This document shows, in pieces, positions 1-8,725 of a stretch of 64,000 nucleotides of DNA. Within the stretch, counting starts at the first letter, position 1. The number at the start of each line of letters is the position of its first letter. The notes beneath the pieces were generated by a model. The model saw only the letters and a program-made list of their open reading frames with translations, searched no databases and was not told the origin of the DNA. Made by a program: the position numbers and the translations under genes. The DNA comes from CAYQTE01 sp964420285 (GTDB lineage: Bacteria; Planctomycetota; Phycisphaerae; Tepidisphaerales; Tepidisphaeraceae): NCBI GenBank assembly GCA_964420285.1, contig CAYQTE010000001.1:1-64000 (forward strand), written 5' to 3'.

Positions 1-1
1 C

Positions 2-109
2 GTGCTGGCCGGCGTGATTGCGGCGCTATACGCGCGGCGGCTGGGGCTGGATATCGGGCCGGTTATGGACCGGTGGATTGGCGATGTGGTGGGGATGGTG
101 GGGAGGTGA
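2..109 (+). CDS. C-terminal end of an unidentified protein (5' truncated by window edge)
   Basis: A frame open from the window edge ends at TGA 107-109 and gives 35 residues, beginning VLAGVIAALYARRLG and ending DVVGMVGR. The composition is hydrophobic and amphipathic and suits the tail of a membrane-associated protein, but nothing identifies a family. It ends 2 bp before the converging DUF971 remnant. The upstream part lies outside the window, so neither start nor function can be judged. Confidence 0.4.
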   Translation: MLAGVIAALYARRLGLDIGPVMDRWIGDVVGMVGR

Positions 110-111
110 CT

Positions 112-225
112 ATACGCCTTTGGACTGGGCTGGCGGCCGGATTTCGTGGAGGTATTGGAAGCTGTAAATTCCGCTGCTGTGGTTGTCGGACCATTCGATC
201 TGGATGGCGTAGTTGCCGACGCCGT
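112..225 (-). pseudogene. Remnant of a second DUF971 gene (C-terminal ~37 codons only)
   Basis: Positions 135-222 match 1337-1424, the 3' end of the intact DUF971 gene, over 88 bp with three mismatches. Read on the minus strand both encode the same GNYAIQIEWSDNHSSG core followed by YLHEIRP. This copy ends in its own tail (PAQSKGV, stop at 112-114), different from the intact gene's GAQGNV. Upstream of about 226 the similarity stops abruptly with no start codon or N-terminal half, so it is a broken duplicate. The two copies flank the 315-1172 gene as direct repeats. Confidence 0.75.
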
Positions 226-314
226 TACGAGGACGGGACCGAGCGAACAATAGCTAGCAGATTTGAATTCCCGGCCCACAGCAGGGTGAATTCGCTAGAG
301 GCGCAGATCACCGA

Positions 315-1172
315 CTAAGAGAAGCAAATTCCGATCGCGACACCCGTTGCCAGGCCGCACCAAAGCAGGAGATGCCACGCGTCGCCTCGAATTCCCATAT
401 AGAAATTCTTGCGATGTCGCCAGAAGAACCACGCGAGGCTGGAATGGATGGAGAAAGTTATGGCGAACACCGTTATAGCGATGTGCATTTCGCGCTCATT
501 GGATTCGATGCGGCGTTGATTCACCCATTTCGGTGCAAGCCGCTGCTCTTGGCGGATATCCCGATACGCTTGGTAAGCGACGCAGGGCGTTAGGCCAGCG
601 GGAAACGAGGTGACGGCCAGAAGCCAGACGATTGGCCAATGTAGAAGGAAGTGTATGGCGTGTGGTCGCGGTGCTTTTGAGAACATCGGCGCTTCAATAG
701 GAGTTTCCGGCACGGCTGCGGAAATCTGCTGCGCCGCGGCTTGTTTTTCTGGCTCCGACCCGACGATGCGGAAGATCCGCTCTGCATTGGATTTCGTGCG
801 GAACCGCCAGAATGTGCCGTAGCCGGCCCAAAAGACCGACCCGACGATACGTGATTCGTCGAGTTCGTAATCATAGATGCGGAAGTTGAGTGGATGGAGG
901 TGCAGCAGACCGCTTTCCGCCGTGTTTGCGATGCGATCCATCATTTCGGAGGCTTCGCGATCGAGTCGTTGCCGCCAGCGTCTTGCCAACTGACCAAAGA
1001 AAAACCCGAGCAAGCCGCGCTCCAATACGGCGGGCTCGAATTTGCGATATTCCTCCGAGGCGCCGATGTAAGCGAAAATGAACCCGTCTTTCGCGCGGGC
1101 GACGCGAAATAGCTGTTTCTGGTTGAGCCGGAACACGGCTATGGCGTCGAAACTGATGCCCTTGTCCACCAT
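315..1172 (-). CDS. Hypothetical membrane protein, 285 aa
   Basis: The family is not recognised. The first ~150 residues are soluble-looking and rich in charged and aromatic residues (for example FEPAVLERGLLGFFFG, then SVFWAGYGTFWRF). They are followed by a hydrophobic stretch around residues 175-205 (LLHWPIVWLLAVTSFPAGLTP), a basic loop, and two C-terminal transmembrane segments near 232-252 and 267-284. This layout suggests an inner-membrane protein with a cytoplasmic N-terminal domain. The ATG at 1172 has no strong Shine-Dalgarno. The gene sits between two copies of an 88-bp DUF971 repeat, which suggests it entered by, or was caught in, a local duplication. No function can be assigned. Confidence 0.6.
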   Translation of the reverse strand: MVDKGISFDAIAVFRLNQKQLFRVARAKDGFIFAYIGASEEYRKFEPAVLERGLLGFFFGQLARRWRQRLDREASEMMDRIANTAESGLLHLHPLNFRIYDYELDESRIVGSVFWAGYGTFWRFRTKSNAERIFRIVGSEPEKQAAAQQISAAVPETPIEAPMFSKAPRPHAIHFLLHWPIVWLLAVTSFPAGLTPCVAYQAYRDIRQEQRLAPKWVNQRRIESNEREMHIAITVFAITFSIHSSLAWFFWRHRKNFYMGIRGDAWHLLLWCGLATGVAIGICFS

Positions 1173-1314
1173 TGGGTGCCACGGCAGTAAAAAATATCGC
1201 GGGCGCGTGAGATGTTCTCGCGGCGACTGCCGCAGCCTACAGCGTCTGAGTTGAAGATACGTCCGTTGTTCTGGATGTCAACTGCCGGCCACGCAAGTCG
1301 GTGTGCGGTTCTTA

Positions 1315-1656
1315 TCAAACGTTGCCTTGAGCCCCCGGCCGGATTTCGTGCAGGTATTGGAAGCTGTAAATCCCGCTGCTGTGGTTGTCGGACCATTCGA
1401 TCTGGATGGCGTAATTGCCGACGCGGGAGGCGGATTTGATCGTGACTTCCTCGGCGTAGTTTCCGGGGAGAATCGGGAGGTGCATGGACCGGCCGGGGGT
1501 TTGCACGGCTTTTTGGTCGCGCACTTCCTTGCAGCTTGCGCAGGGGCACATGGAGCGGAGATAGGTCAGGGGATAAAAGTCGCGGGCGCCATCCTGCCAG
1601 ATGATCTCGAGGCCCTGGTCGCGTTTGATGTTGAGCTTTTGCGGTTGTGGATTCAT
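1315..1656 (-). CDS. DUF971 family protein (GBBH-like N-terminal domain), 113 aa
   Basis: This compact single-domain protein has the typical DUF971 layout: an IIWQDGARDFYPLTYLR strand region near residues 17-34, a CPCASCKEV cysteine cluster at about 37-45, and the C-terminal IEWSDNHSSGIYSFQYL block. The family is related to the N-terminal domain of gamma-butyrobetaine hydroxylase and is often linked to Fe-S or Mrp/ApbC context, but its biochemical role is uncertain. The ATG at 1656 overlaps the TGA of the upstream 496-aa membrane protein (ATGA), which indicates translational coupling. The longer open frame upstream of this ATG is out of phase with the real upstream gene and is not used. The 3' end is duplicated at 135-222. 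Confidence 0.85.
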   Translation of the reverse strand: MNPQPQKLNIKRDQGLEIIWQDGARDFYPLTYLRSMCPCASCKEVRDQKAVQTPGRSMHLPILPGNYAEEVTIKSASRVGNYAIQIEWSDNHSSGIYSFQYLHEIRPGAQGNV

Positions 1657-3143
1657 GGGTGAACAGCGCCTGACTGGTAAAGATAATAGTATAGGGTCCA
1701 GAAGAACAGCATGTTCCTCAGCACGGCCGCGCCGAGCAGCCAAACACAGGCGTAGATGACAAGGCGGTGATTTCGCGGCCAATGGGCCAGTTCGAGGCCG
1801 ACGGGCACGAGCACCAGCGGGAACATGAATGCGTACAGGCGTGCCGTCTCGCCCGGCAGGACGTGAAGCACGGCGATGGCGATGGGTTGGAGGAGGCACA
1901 ATACACACAAGAGCGGCTGAGGAATCTCGCGGAATGGGGCTGTAGCGCCGTTGGCGGGCGTTGCGGCGGATTTGTCCGTACACGGCGGCGCCTGGTGCGA
2001 TGCGGTTTTCCTTGCCGAAACGAAATAGCAAATCATGAGCCACACGCTGATCCATCCCGTGCCCAGGATCACGTCGTAAATATCCCAGGGCACAGTCAAC
2101 GGCCACGGCCGTTGCCATGACCCTTTTAGTTCGTCGAGAATCTTCCTTTGATTCAACAGTGTGACGCGGATAGTGCGGATCGGATCGAAGTCTGTTGCCA
2201 GCCAGAACAAGGTGTAGAACGCGACGAGCGACGCGAGGGCGATACACGTCGCCAATGCGAGCCGCCGCCAGCCGTTCATGTTTCGGTTGTAGATCGCCCA
2301 GGCGACGGACCAGGCGCCGAGGAAAACTCCGAGCATGAGAATTCCATGCGTTTGCAGGCAGCACAAGGCCAGGATCAGTCCAAACGCCGCCGACCACGCC
2401 GGCCGGTTGTGCCGCAGCCCCCAGACCCACGGAATCACCAGCAGTGCGGTGAAGACGGGATAGACCTGATCGAAGCCGGGGAAGAATCCGATCATGCCCG
2501 GGCACAGCGCCAGAAAGCTCGCCGCGGCGAACGCGGCCGAGGCGTTGCCTGTCAGCACTCGCAAAAGGGCGTATGTCGCCGGCAGGCCGAAGGTGGCGAG
2601 CACGCCGAGAGCGATTCCAGCCGCATAGGCCGCATCGTCAACATTGTTCCATATTCGCAGGAACGGCAGATAGAAAAGAATCGCGGCCGGCGGGCGCACG
2701 CTGGGGTGCATGTAGAATTTCGGCATCAAGTCGGGATAGTGTCGCAGGTATTCTTGCACCGACATTCCATCGCGCACAAACAGCTCCCACGCCTGGCGGA
2801 AATACCCGCTTTCCACCGTGCTCTTGACGACGAATTGCACGACATCGGGAACCTGCGGAGTTTTCTCCGCGGCGCGCCACGCCAGTTCCGATGCGAACAT
2901 GCCCACCATCAGCAGCAGGATTGCCGCCAGCGTCCTGGCCCGCGATTCGCGATAAACGGCCTGGGCCAGAAACACGGGCACGGCCGCCAAAAGCGTCAAC
3001 GGATATACCTGCCAGGGATTCAAAACCCGCCATGACCACGTCCAATAGCTCGGCCCGTTGATGCCGGTCGCGTGCAACTCAATTAGCGCCGCCAGCGCGA
3101 CAGTAATCGCGAGTGTGACGGTCAGCTTGGTGTTCTGAGTCAT
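1653..3143 (-). CDS. Polytopic membrane protein, possible GT-C type glycosyltransferase, 496 aa
   Basis: The sequence has about ten or more hydrophobic helices (for example LTVTLAITVALAALIEL at the N-terminus and LVIYACVWLLGAAVLRNMLFF at the C-terminus). A soluble loop near residues 95-160 contains VQEYLRHYPDLMPKFYMHPS followed by VRPPAAILFYLPFLRIW. The HPSVRPPAA segment before a helix is reminiscent of the periplasmic loop of dolichyl-phosphate-mannose-type glycosyltransferases and related membrane proteins, but no decisive catalytic motif is visible. The start at ATG 3143 is preferred over a longer open frame to 3242 because AGGACC lies about 5-9 nt upstream and the hydrophobic N-terminus begins there. 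It overlaps the DUF971 start by 4 bp. Confidence 0.6.
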   Translation of the reverse strand: MTQNTKLTVTLAITVALAALIELHATGINGPSYWTWSWRVLNPWQVYPLTLLAAVPVFLAQAVYRESRARTLAAILLLMVGMFASELAWRAAEKTPQVPDVVQFVVKSTVESGYFRQAWELFVRDGMSVQEYLRHYPDLMPKFYMHPSVRPPAAILFYLPFLRIWNNVDDAAYAAGIALGVLATFGLPATYALLRVLTGNASAAFAAASFLALCPGMIGFFPGFDQVYPVFTALLVIPWVWGLRHNRPAWSAAFGLILALCCLQTHGILMLGVFLGAWSVAWAIYNRNMNGWRRLALATCIALASLVAFYTLFWLATDFDPIRTIRVTLLNQRKILDELKGSWQRPWPLTVPWDIYDVILGTGWISVWLMICYFVSARKTASHQAPPCTDKSAATPANGATAPFREIPQPLLCVLCLLQPIAIAVLHVLPGETARLYAFMFPLVLVPVGLELAHWPRNHRLVIYACVWLLGAAVLRNMLFFWTLYYYLYQSGAVHP

Positions 3144-3274
3144 CTCAGGTCCTAAAGGCATCCCCAACGCGGGCATTGATAACAGGGGCCCGGCGCTTCC
3201 GCCACACGGCGCCAGCGGCGCCTCGCCAAAACACAGTCGCATCGGTTATCGGATGACGAAAACACGCTGATAAA

Positions 3275-3303
3275 TGGACCGCGTATCGCCAGGGGCATAT
3301 AGT
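3275..3303 (+). promoter_or_regulatory. Candidate sigma-70 promoter for rarA
   Basis: TGGACC (3275-3280) and TATAGT (3298-3303) are separated by 17 bp. The -10 matches TATAAT at 5/6 and the -35 matches TTGACA at 4/6. The predicted start is about 30 nt upstream of the rarA ATG at 3342. No experimental evidence. Confidence 0.4.
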
Positions 3304-3341
3304 CTAGTGGACTTTTGCCACGGTAACGGCGGGTTTGTTGC

Positions 3342-4700
3342 ATGGATTTGTTCCAAGAGATTCGCCAGAAGAATTTGGATGGTGCGGCGCCGCTGGCGGT
3401 GCGCATGCGGCCGCGGACGCTGGCGGAATTCGTCGGACAGGAACATTTTCTGGGCGAGGGGAAACTTCTGCGGCGGCTGGTTGAGGCCGATCGGCTCAGC
3501 AGCCTCATTTTTTATGGGCCGCCCGGCACCGGCAAGACCACGCTGGCTTCGGTGATCGCACATCAGACGCGATGCCACTTCGAGGCGATGAACGCGGCGT
3601 CGGCCGGCGTGAAGGAGGTGGGGGCTATCATCGACGCGGCGAAGGATCGTCTGGGCGGCGGCGGGGCGCGGACGGTTTTGTTTCTCGACGAAATTCATCG
3701 GTTCAATCGCGCCCAGCAGGATGTGCTGCTGCCGGATGTGGAGGCGGGATTGGTCATCCTGATCGGCGCGACGACGGAGAATCCGTTCTTCTCGGTGAAC
3801 GCGCCGCTGGTGAGCCGGAGCCAGATCTTTCAGTTCGCACCGCTCTCAGATGACGAGATTCGACAGGTTGTTCGGCGCGCCGTTGCCGACAGCGAGCGGG
3901 GAATGGGGAAGTACCGGATCGACCTGGACGAGCGGGCTTTGGACCTGTGGGCGACCATGAGCGATGGCGATGCCCGCCGGGCGCTGTCAGCCCTGGAAAT
4001 CGCGGTGTTGTCGAGCCGGTCCGCGGATGGCGCGCCGGTTCACATCACGCTCGACGTCGCCGAGCAGTCCATTCAGCGCAAGGCGATTGTCTATGACGGA
4101 ACCGGCGACGAGCATTACGATGCGGCCAGCGCATTGATCAAGTCGATGCGCGGCAGTGATCCGGATGCGGCCGTGTATTGGCTGGCCCGCATGCTCGAGG
4201 CGGGCGAAGACCCGCGGTTCATCGCCCGGCGGATCGCGATTCTGGCCAGCGAGGATATCGGCAATGCCGACCCGCAGGCGATCGTGGTGGCGGCGTCGGC
4301 CTACAGCATTGTCGAGCGGATCGGCATGCCCGAGGCACAGCTTACGCTGGCCCAGGCGGCGATTTATATGGCGATGGCGCCCAAGAGCAACGCCTGTGCT
4401 CAGGCAATATGGGCAGCCTCAGCCGATGTTCGGGAGGGAAGAACGGTTCCCGTCCCAAAACACCTCAAAGACGCGCATTATGTTGGTGCCAAACGACTTG
4501 GGAGCGGAAACGGTTATCTATACCCCCACAATTTTCCTGAAGGTCTTGTCGAACAAGACTACCTCGGAGTCGATAGTATATATTACAGGCCCACCGATCG
4601 CGGTCTGGAAGCGACCCAACGGGCGGATTTGGAACGGCGGCGCGGAGATACCGCAAAGCAGACACAGCAGGGCACACAGAGTGCCCAAACCCCACAATAA
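3342..4700 (+). CDS. rarA: Replication-associated recombination protein A (RarA/MgsA), AAA+ ATPase
   Basis: This 452-residue AAA+ ATPase belongs to the clamp-loader clade and acts at stalled replication forks. Walker A is GPPGTGKTT (residues 59-67) and Walker B is FLDEIH (114-119), followed by IGATTENPFFS sensor 1 and, in the C-terminal tetramerisation half, the family-typical IARRIAILASEDIGNADP and YLYPHNFP blocks. Length and domain order match RarA. Codons from about position 4400 onward are noticeably more AT-rich than in the first two thirds (for example SGNGYLYPHNFPEG), yet the frame and conserved blocks remain intact. It is the first gene of a plus-strand group with the folate cyclo-ligase 58 bp downstream. 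Confidence 0.95.
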   Translation: MDLFQEIRQKNLDGAAPLAVRMRPRTLAEFVGQEHFLGEGKLLRRLVEADRLSSLIFYGPPGTGKTTLASVIAHQTRCHFEAMNAASAGVKEVGAIIDAAKDRLGGGGARTVLFLDEIHRFNRAQQDVLLPDVEAGLVILIGATTENPFFSVNAPLVSRSQIFQFAPLSDDEIRQVVRRAVADSERGMGKYRIDLDERALDLWATMSDGDARRALSALEIAVLSSRSADGAPVHITLDVAEQSIQRKAIVYDGTGDEHYDAASALIKSMRGSDPDAAVYWLARMLEAGEDPRFIARRIAILASEDIGNADPQAIVVAASAYSIVERIGMPEAQLTLAQAAIYMAMAPKSNACAQAIWAASADVREGRTVPVPKHLKDAHYVGAKRLGSGNGYLYPHNFPEGLVEQDYLGVDSIYYRPTDRGLEATQRADLERRRGDTAKQTQQGTQSAQTPQ

Positions 4701-4758
4701 GGACATTGTGTGGGATAAGTATTTGAACGATGTTCGGAGCGAGTGAGGAATTTGTTCA

Positions 4759-5355
4759 ATGTTGGAACAGCATCATAAACCTCTGATTCGCAGCCAGCTT
4801 CGGCAGGTCTTGGCGAAGATGACCGTTGCCGAGCGACGCGCCAAGAGCCATACCGCCTGTGCCTTGCTCGCGGCCAGCCCTGAATTCACGACCGCCAATT
4901 CGATCATGCTCTACCTGAGCACCCCCGAAGAACTGGATACATCGCCCCTGGCCCTCCGCTGTTGGCAGACGGGCAAAACCGTCCTCGTTCCCAAGGTCAG
5001 TTGGGATCAGCGCCGCATCTTGCCGGTCGAGATCACCAGCCTCGCCGCCGGACTCACAACCAGCGGCCTGGGCGTTCGCGAGCCGGCACAGGGCACTCCG
5101 TTCCTCCTCAACCTGATCGACCTGGTGATCGTCCCGGGTTTGGGATTCACGGCCGACGGACATCGCATCGGCCGGGGCATGGGCTTCTATGATCGATTCC
5201 TCGCGCAGGCGGATTTTGTCGGGCTCTCTTGCGGGTTGTGTTTCGAGGATCAGATTGTCGAGCAACTGCCGGTGCTTGACCATGACATGCCGTTGAGTAT
5301 GCTGGCGACCGATCGCGGCATCCGCCGGTTCGCGACGCATTGCATTCAGCGGTAG
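4759..5355 (+). CDS. 5-formyltetrahydrofolate cyclo-ligase, 198 aa
   Basis: The enzyme converts 5-formyl-THF to 5,10-methenyl-THF in an ATP-dependent reaction, salvaging a dead-end folate in the cytoplasm. The sequence carries the family signature in its C-terminal third: VPGLGFTADGHRIGRGMGFYD (residues about 130-150), where the GRGxGFYD loop binds ATP phosphate. The N-terminal part has the expected basic segment (RSQLRQVLAKM) and the LYLSTPEELDTSPL substrate-loop region. Size is normal for the family. It lies 58 bp after rarA and 94 bp before the L,D-transpeptidase, on the same strand; co-transcription is plausible but not shown. The symbol is left blank because ygfA, fau and mthfs are all used. 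Confidence 0.93.
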   Translation: MLEQHHKPLIRSQLRQVLAKMTVAERRAKSHTACALLAASPEFTTANSIMLYLSTPEELDTSPLALRCWQTGKTVLVPKVSWDQRRILPVEITSLAAGLTTSGLGVREPAQGTPFLLNLIDLVIVPGLGFTADGHRIGRGMGFYDRFLAQADFVGLSCGLCFEDQIVEQLPVLDHDMPLSMLATDRGIRRFATHCIQR

Positions 5356-5449
5356 CGACGGCGCACCTGGCGGGATGGCAGAGATGGTCGGGCATTGGAG
5401 GCTCGACCGCCGCAGGCATCGCACGCAGACGACGAACATGGAGGTTCTC

Positions 5450-6673
5450 GTGAGCCGCTCAAGACGACGTGTCAGTCGCGTTCTCATTGCTGTTCTTGGT
5501 GTGTGTCTGGCGATCTGGGGCGCCGCGGCCTTGTTGCATTCGGGCCGGGCCAAACCGGCCGGTCCATCCGCGGCGCGGGTCGTCATTCCTGAACCAAATT
5601 CCATCCGGATCGTTCCGTCCCTGCAACTGAGCGCGGCGATGAGCCGTTCCAACTCGCCGGCGACGACCATGCCAGCCGAGGGGGACAAATACAGCCCCGA
5701 TCGTGCGGATACGAATGCTCCCGGCAGTTGGGCGCAACTTCTCGCATCGCAAATGGCCGCAGGTCGATCCCATGCACAATCGTCGGGCGCGGCGGCATCC
5801 ACCGAGCCATCGGCCGCCCGCGATGCCTCCGCCGATCTCGAATCCACCCATATCCGTCAGGTTGCGCTCACGCCGCCGGTGCCGACGCTTGATTCCGCCC
5901 CGGCCGCGAATTCCGATCCGATGTCCCGCGCCAAGGCGCTGGCCGATGCCGGCAATCTCGTCGACGCCCGCGCTCTGCTTAATGATCAGCTCATCACGGG
6001 GAAACTTTCCGATGCGGACACCGCCGCCGTGAAGAAGCAGATCGATCTGTGGAACCAGGCTCTGGTATTTTCGCCCCGGCCGTACGCCAACGATCCGTTC
6101 GCAGGAGCGGTCCTGGTCAAGAGCGGCGACAATATGTCGAAGATTGCATCGGAACACGACGTGACTTGGGAACTGCTCAGCCGGATCAACGGCGTGACGC
6201 CCCAGAAAATGCGCGCCGGTTCGCAGCTCAAATTCATCGTTGGGCCGTTCCATGCCGTCGTTTCAAAGAAGGCGTTCACGATCGACCTCTATCTGGGCGC
6301 TCCCGGCGGGAAGGGATCGATGTTCGTAACCAGCTACGCCGTCGGCCTGGGCAAGGACGACTCCACGCCGCCGGGAACATGGATGGTCGAGCCTCACAAG
6401 AAGATCAAAAACCCGACCTATTACAGCCCGCGCGGCGAGGGCGTCATCGAGGCCGGCGATCCCAAGAATCCCCTGGGCCCGTTCTGGATTGGCCTGTCCG
6501 GCATCGACGGCCAGGCGGTCGGCCAGCAATCCTACGGAATTCACGGCACCATCGACCCGACCAGCATCGGCAAACAAAGCTCGATGGGCTGCATCCGCCT
6601 TCATAACGAGGATGTAACGCTGGTCTACGAAATGCTCGTCGAGGGCAAGAGCCTGGTGCTCGTCACGCAGTAA
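5450..6673 (+). CDS. LysM / L,D-transpeptidase (YkuD) cell-wall enzyme, 407 aa
   Basis: The protein forms or edits 3-3 peptidoglycan cross-links or attaches proteins to the wall outside the membrane. The GTG start at 5450 is chosen because GGAGG sits 5 nt upstream. It gives a basic N-terminus and one transmembrane or signal anchor (VLIAVLGVCLAIWGAAALL). A long Ser/Ala/Pro-rich linker follows, then a TPR-like ALADAGNLVDARALL segment, a LysM domain (VKSGDNMSKIASEHDV, about residues 222-266) and the YkuD domain (about 272-405). The catalytic motif is intact: His365 in HGTID and Cys381 in SSMGCIRLHN. Planctomycetes were long thought to lack peptidoglycan, so an intact YkuD enzyme is consistent with a cell wall being present. 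Confidence 0.93.
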   Translation: MSRSRRRVSRVLIAVLGVCLAIWGAAALLHSGRAKPAGPSAARVVIPEPNSIRIVPSLQLSAAMSRSNSPATTMPAEGDKYSPDRADTNAPGSWAQLLASQMAAGRSHAQSSGAAASTEPSAARDASADLESTHIRQVALTPPVPTLDSAPAANSDPMSRAKALADAGNLVDARALLNDQLITGKLSDADTAAVKKQIDLWNQALVFSPRPYANDPFAGAVLVKSGDNMSKIASEHDVTWELLSRINGVTPQKMRAGSQLKFIVGPFHAVVSKKAFTIDLYLGAPGGKGSMFVTSYAVGLGKDDSTPPGTWMVEPHKKIKNPTYYSPRGEGVIEAGDPKNPLGPFWIGLSGIDGQAVGQQSYGIHGTIDPTSIGKQSSMGCIRLHNEDVTLVYEMLVEGKSLVLVTQ

Positions 6674-6678
6674 CGTCC

Positions 6679-7263
6679 TCATTCGTAACTGTAAATATTG
6701 TCCGCGATGGTCAGGAACTTCTGATCCGGGCCGGCCGAGACGAAGAAGAAGGGCCGCTGCGCCTGTCCGATGAATTTGTTGTAATGGGGCATGAAGACGA
6801 TCGGCGTTCCCCAGGCGTCGCGGAGTTCCTGGCCGTCGTAGTAGCTCTGGGGCTGTTCGCTCACCGAACGCGGGATGAGCCGGGCGGCGCGGAGGATGCG
6901 GACGAAATCACGGCTGTTCAAGTGTGCGTTGTTGAGCAGGGTCTGCTCGCCGGGAAGTTGCGTGCCGGGGATCAGCGGGTGCGCGATCTCGGGGACGCCG
7001 CCGTTGGCCTGAACATACGTTTGCATCGCCAGGTCCAGATCGCGCAGAAGGCTCTGGGTGATGTCTCTGGCGGATTCGTTGCGGACAACGTTGGCCAGAT
7101 TGACCATCAGGCCGAATACGATGACCAGCGCGGCCACGGTGGTGAGCAACTCAACAAGCGTAAATCCGGCCCGGTCGCGTTTTCCTCTTCTGGCTGTACT
7201 CGGAACCAGGACAGCGGCGCGAGTTCTTCGCCGCGGACGGTGAGACGATTTCCGGAGCGTCAT
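6679..7263 (-). CDS. Type II secretion / type IV pilus pseudopilin, GspG-like, 194 aa
   Basis: The N-terminal methylation motif is GFTLVELL (residues about 33-40), preceded by a basic leader of 32 residues that is unusually long for a prepilin. A hydrophobic helix follows (VAALVIVFGLMVNLANVV) and then a globular domain. The C-terminus has a GspG-like calcium-loop region (DAWGTPIVFMPHYNK, then FFFVSAGPDQKF). PilD/GspO-type prepilin peptidase would cleave after Gly. It lies 14 bp downstream of the PilC/GspF gene and is probably co-transcribed with it. It converges on the L,D-transpeptidase, with only 5 bp between the stops. Confidence 0.88.
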   Translation of the reverse strand: MTLRKSSHRPRRRTRAAVLVPSTARRGKRDRAGFTLVELLTTVAALVIVFGLMVNLANVVRNESARDITQSLLRDLDLAMQTYVQANGGVPEIAHPLIPGTQLPGEQTLLNNAHLNSRDFVRILRAARLIPRSVSEQPQSYYDGQELRDAWGTPIVFMPHYNKFIGQAQRPFFFVSAGPDQKFLTIADNIYSYE

Positions 7264-7277
7264 AATCGGCCGGCAGT

Positions 7278-8549
7278 CTATTTCTTCGGTGAGGAGATGG
7301 TTTCGATCAGCGAGATCATGGGCATGAACAGGGCGATGACGATGAATCCGACGACGCCGCCCAGGATCACGACGATGGCCGGTTCAAGGATGCTGACCAG
7401 CGATGCGACCAGCACGTCGACGTCGCTGTCGTAGTTGTCGGCGACCTTCATGAGCATCTTGTCCAGATCGCCGGTTTCCTCGCCCACGTCGATCATGTTC
7501 ACGACGATCGCATCGCACACCTTGGTGGCGCGCAGGGGATCGGCCATGGATTCGCCTTCACGGATGGCGTCGTGAACCTTGGAAAGAGCCCGGCTGTAAA
7601 CCTCGTTGCCGCACGTTTCCTTGGTGATGTTCAAGGCGTCGAGAATGGGCACGCCGGCCGAGATCAGCGTCCCCAGCGTTCTGGTGAAGCGTGCGATGGC
7701 TGTCTTGCCCAGAATTCCCCCCAGCACGGGCAGTTTCAGCATCACCGCGTCCATGAAATACTTGCCCCCCTCGCTCAGCCGGATCAGGCGGCTTATGACT
7801 GTACAAAACACCGGAAACGCGATGATGTAAGCCCATCCATATTCTTCGGCGAAGAACCTGCTGATGCCCAGCAGAACCTGCGTGACACCGGGGAGTTCGG
7901 CGTGAAAATCGGCAAAGATCGTCTTGAACTTGGGAATCACGACGATCATGATCATGCTCACGACGCCCACGGCAATCGAGATCACCACCGCCGGATAAAT
8001 CATCGCCCCGACGACCTTCTTCTTCAGCTTGGCGGCCTTTTCCATGAAATCGGCCAGGCGGGAGAGAATCAGATCGAGCACGCCGCCGGCCTCACCGGCG
8101 TTGATCATGTTCACATAAAGCTTGTCGAAAGCCTTGGGGTATTTGGCCATGGATTCCGAGAGGGTGCTGCCGCCTTCAACTTCGGATGCCACCCCGTCGA
8201 TGACCGCCTTGAGCAGTCCGGGTTTCTGCTGTTGTTCGAGAATCTGCAGCGAGCGCAGGATGGGCAACCCGGCGTCCTGAAGCGTCGAAAGCTGCCGGGT
8301 AAAGGTCACAAGCTGCTTGCGGGGCACGCCGCCGATGGAGAACGGCAGCTTCTTCACCGCCGTCGTATTCGCAAACGGATCGTCGCTGGCCTTCTTGGCG
8401 CCCTTCTTTTCGGCCTTGGGAGTGATCTTGGTCGGGAACAAACCCTTGCCGCGGACCTTGGCAACGGCCTCCTCCTTGGTGGCGGCCTCGACCACGTCCT
8501 TGACCACCGTTCCCGAGGAGTTCATGGCTTCATAAGCGAAATTGGGCAT
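7278..8549 (-). CDS. pilC: Type II secretion/type IV pilus inner-membrane platform protein (PilC/GspF), 423 aa
   Basis: The platform protein couples the PilB/PilT ATPases to pilin extraction. The sequence begins MPNFAYEAMNSSGTVVKDVVEA, the usual PilC/GspF opening, and contains two T2SSF domains. The first (about residues 95-220) starts FTRQLSTLQDAGLPILRSL and carries the GEAGGVLDLILSRLADFME signature; the second (about 295-420) starts FTRTLGTLISAGVPILDAL with GEETGDLDKMLMKVADNYD. Three hydrophobic helices are present, including a C-terminal VVGFIVIALFMPMISL. ATG 8549 with GGAG about 7 nt upstream is preferred to an upstream TTG. The partner ATPases lie 4-9 kb away on the same strand, separated by a repeat-rich island. 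Confidence 0.93.
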   Translation of the reverse strand: MPNFAYEAMNSSGTVVKDVVEAATKEEAVAKVRGKGLFPTKITPKAEKKGAKKASDDPFANTTAVKKLPFSIGGVPRKQLVTFTRQLSTLQDAGLPILRSLQILEQQQKPGLLKAVIDGVASEVEGGSTLSESMAKYPKAFDKLYVNMINAGEAGGVLDLILSRLADFMEKAAKLKKKVVGAMIYPAVVISIAVGVVSMIMIVVIPKFKTIFADFHAELPGVTQVLLGISRFFAEEYGWAYIIAFPVFCTVISRLIRLSEGGKYFMDAVMLKLPVLGGILGKTAIARFTRTLGTLISAGVPILDALNITKETCGNEVYSRALSKVHDAIREGESMADPLRATKVCDAIVVNMIDVGEETGDLDKMLMKVADNYDSDVDVLVASLVSILEPAIVVILGGVVGFIVIALFMPMISLIETISSPKK

Positions 8550-8725
8550 GGCACGCTCCAAAAAACCGCCGCCCGTCGCGTCTGGGGGGCATCACCGGAT
8601 TATACGCGATGTCCGGTGCGGCGATAGGCGCAAACTCGCGTTCTTGCGGCTACTTCCTTTTGGATCAGCAGTTGGTTCGAGATTGCCCTCGCCGTCGTCT
8701 GGCCGGCACGTCCGCTTTTGCCCGC

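Noticed and set aside
3290..3345. tRNA-like text GGGGCATATAGTCTAGTGG upstream of rarA
   Set aside because: A D-arm-like hairpin can be drawn, but no anticodon arm, T arm or matching acceptor strand follows. The TATAGT inside it fits a promoter better.
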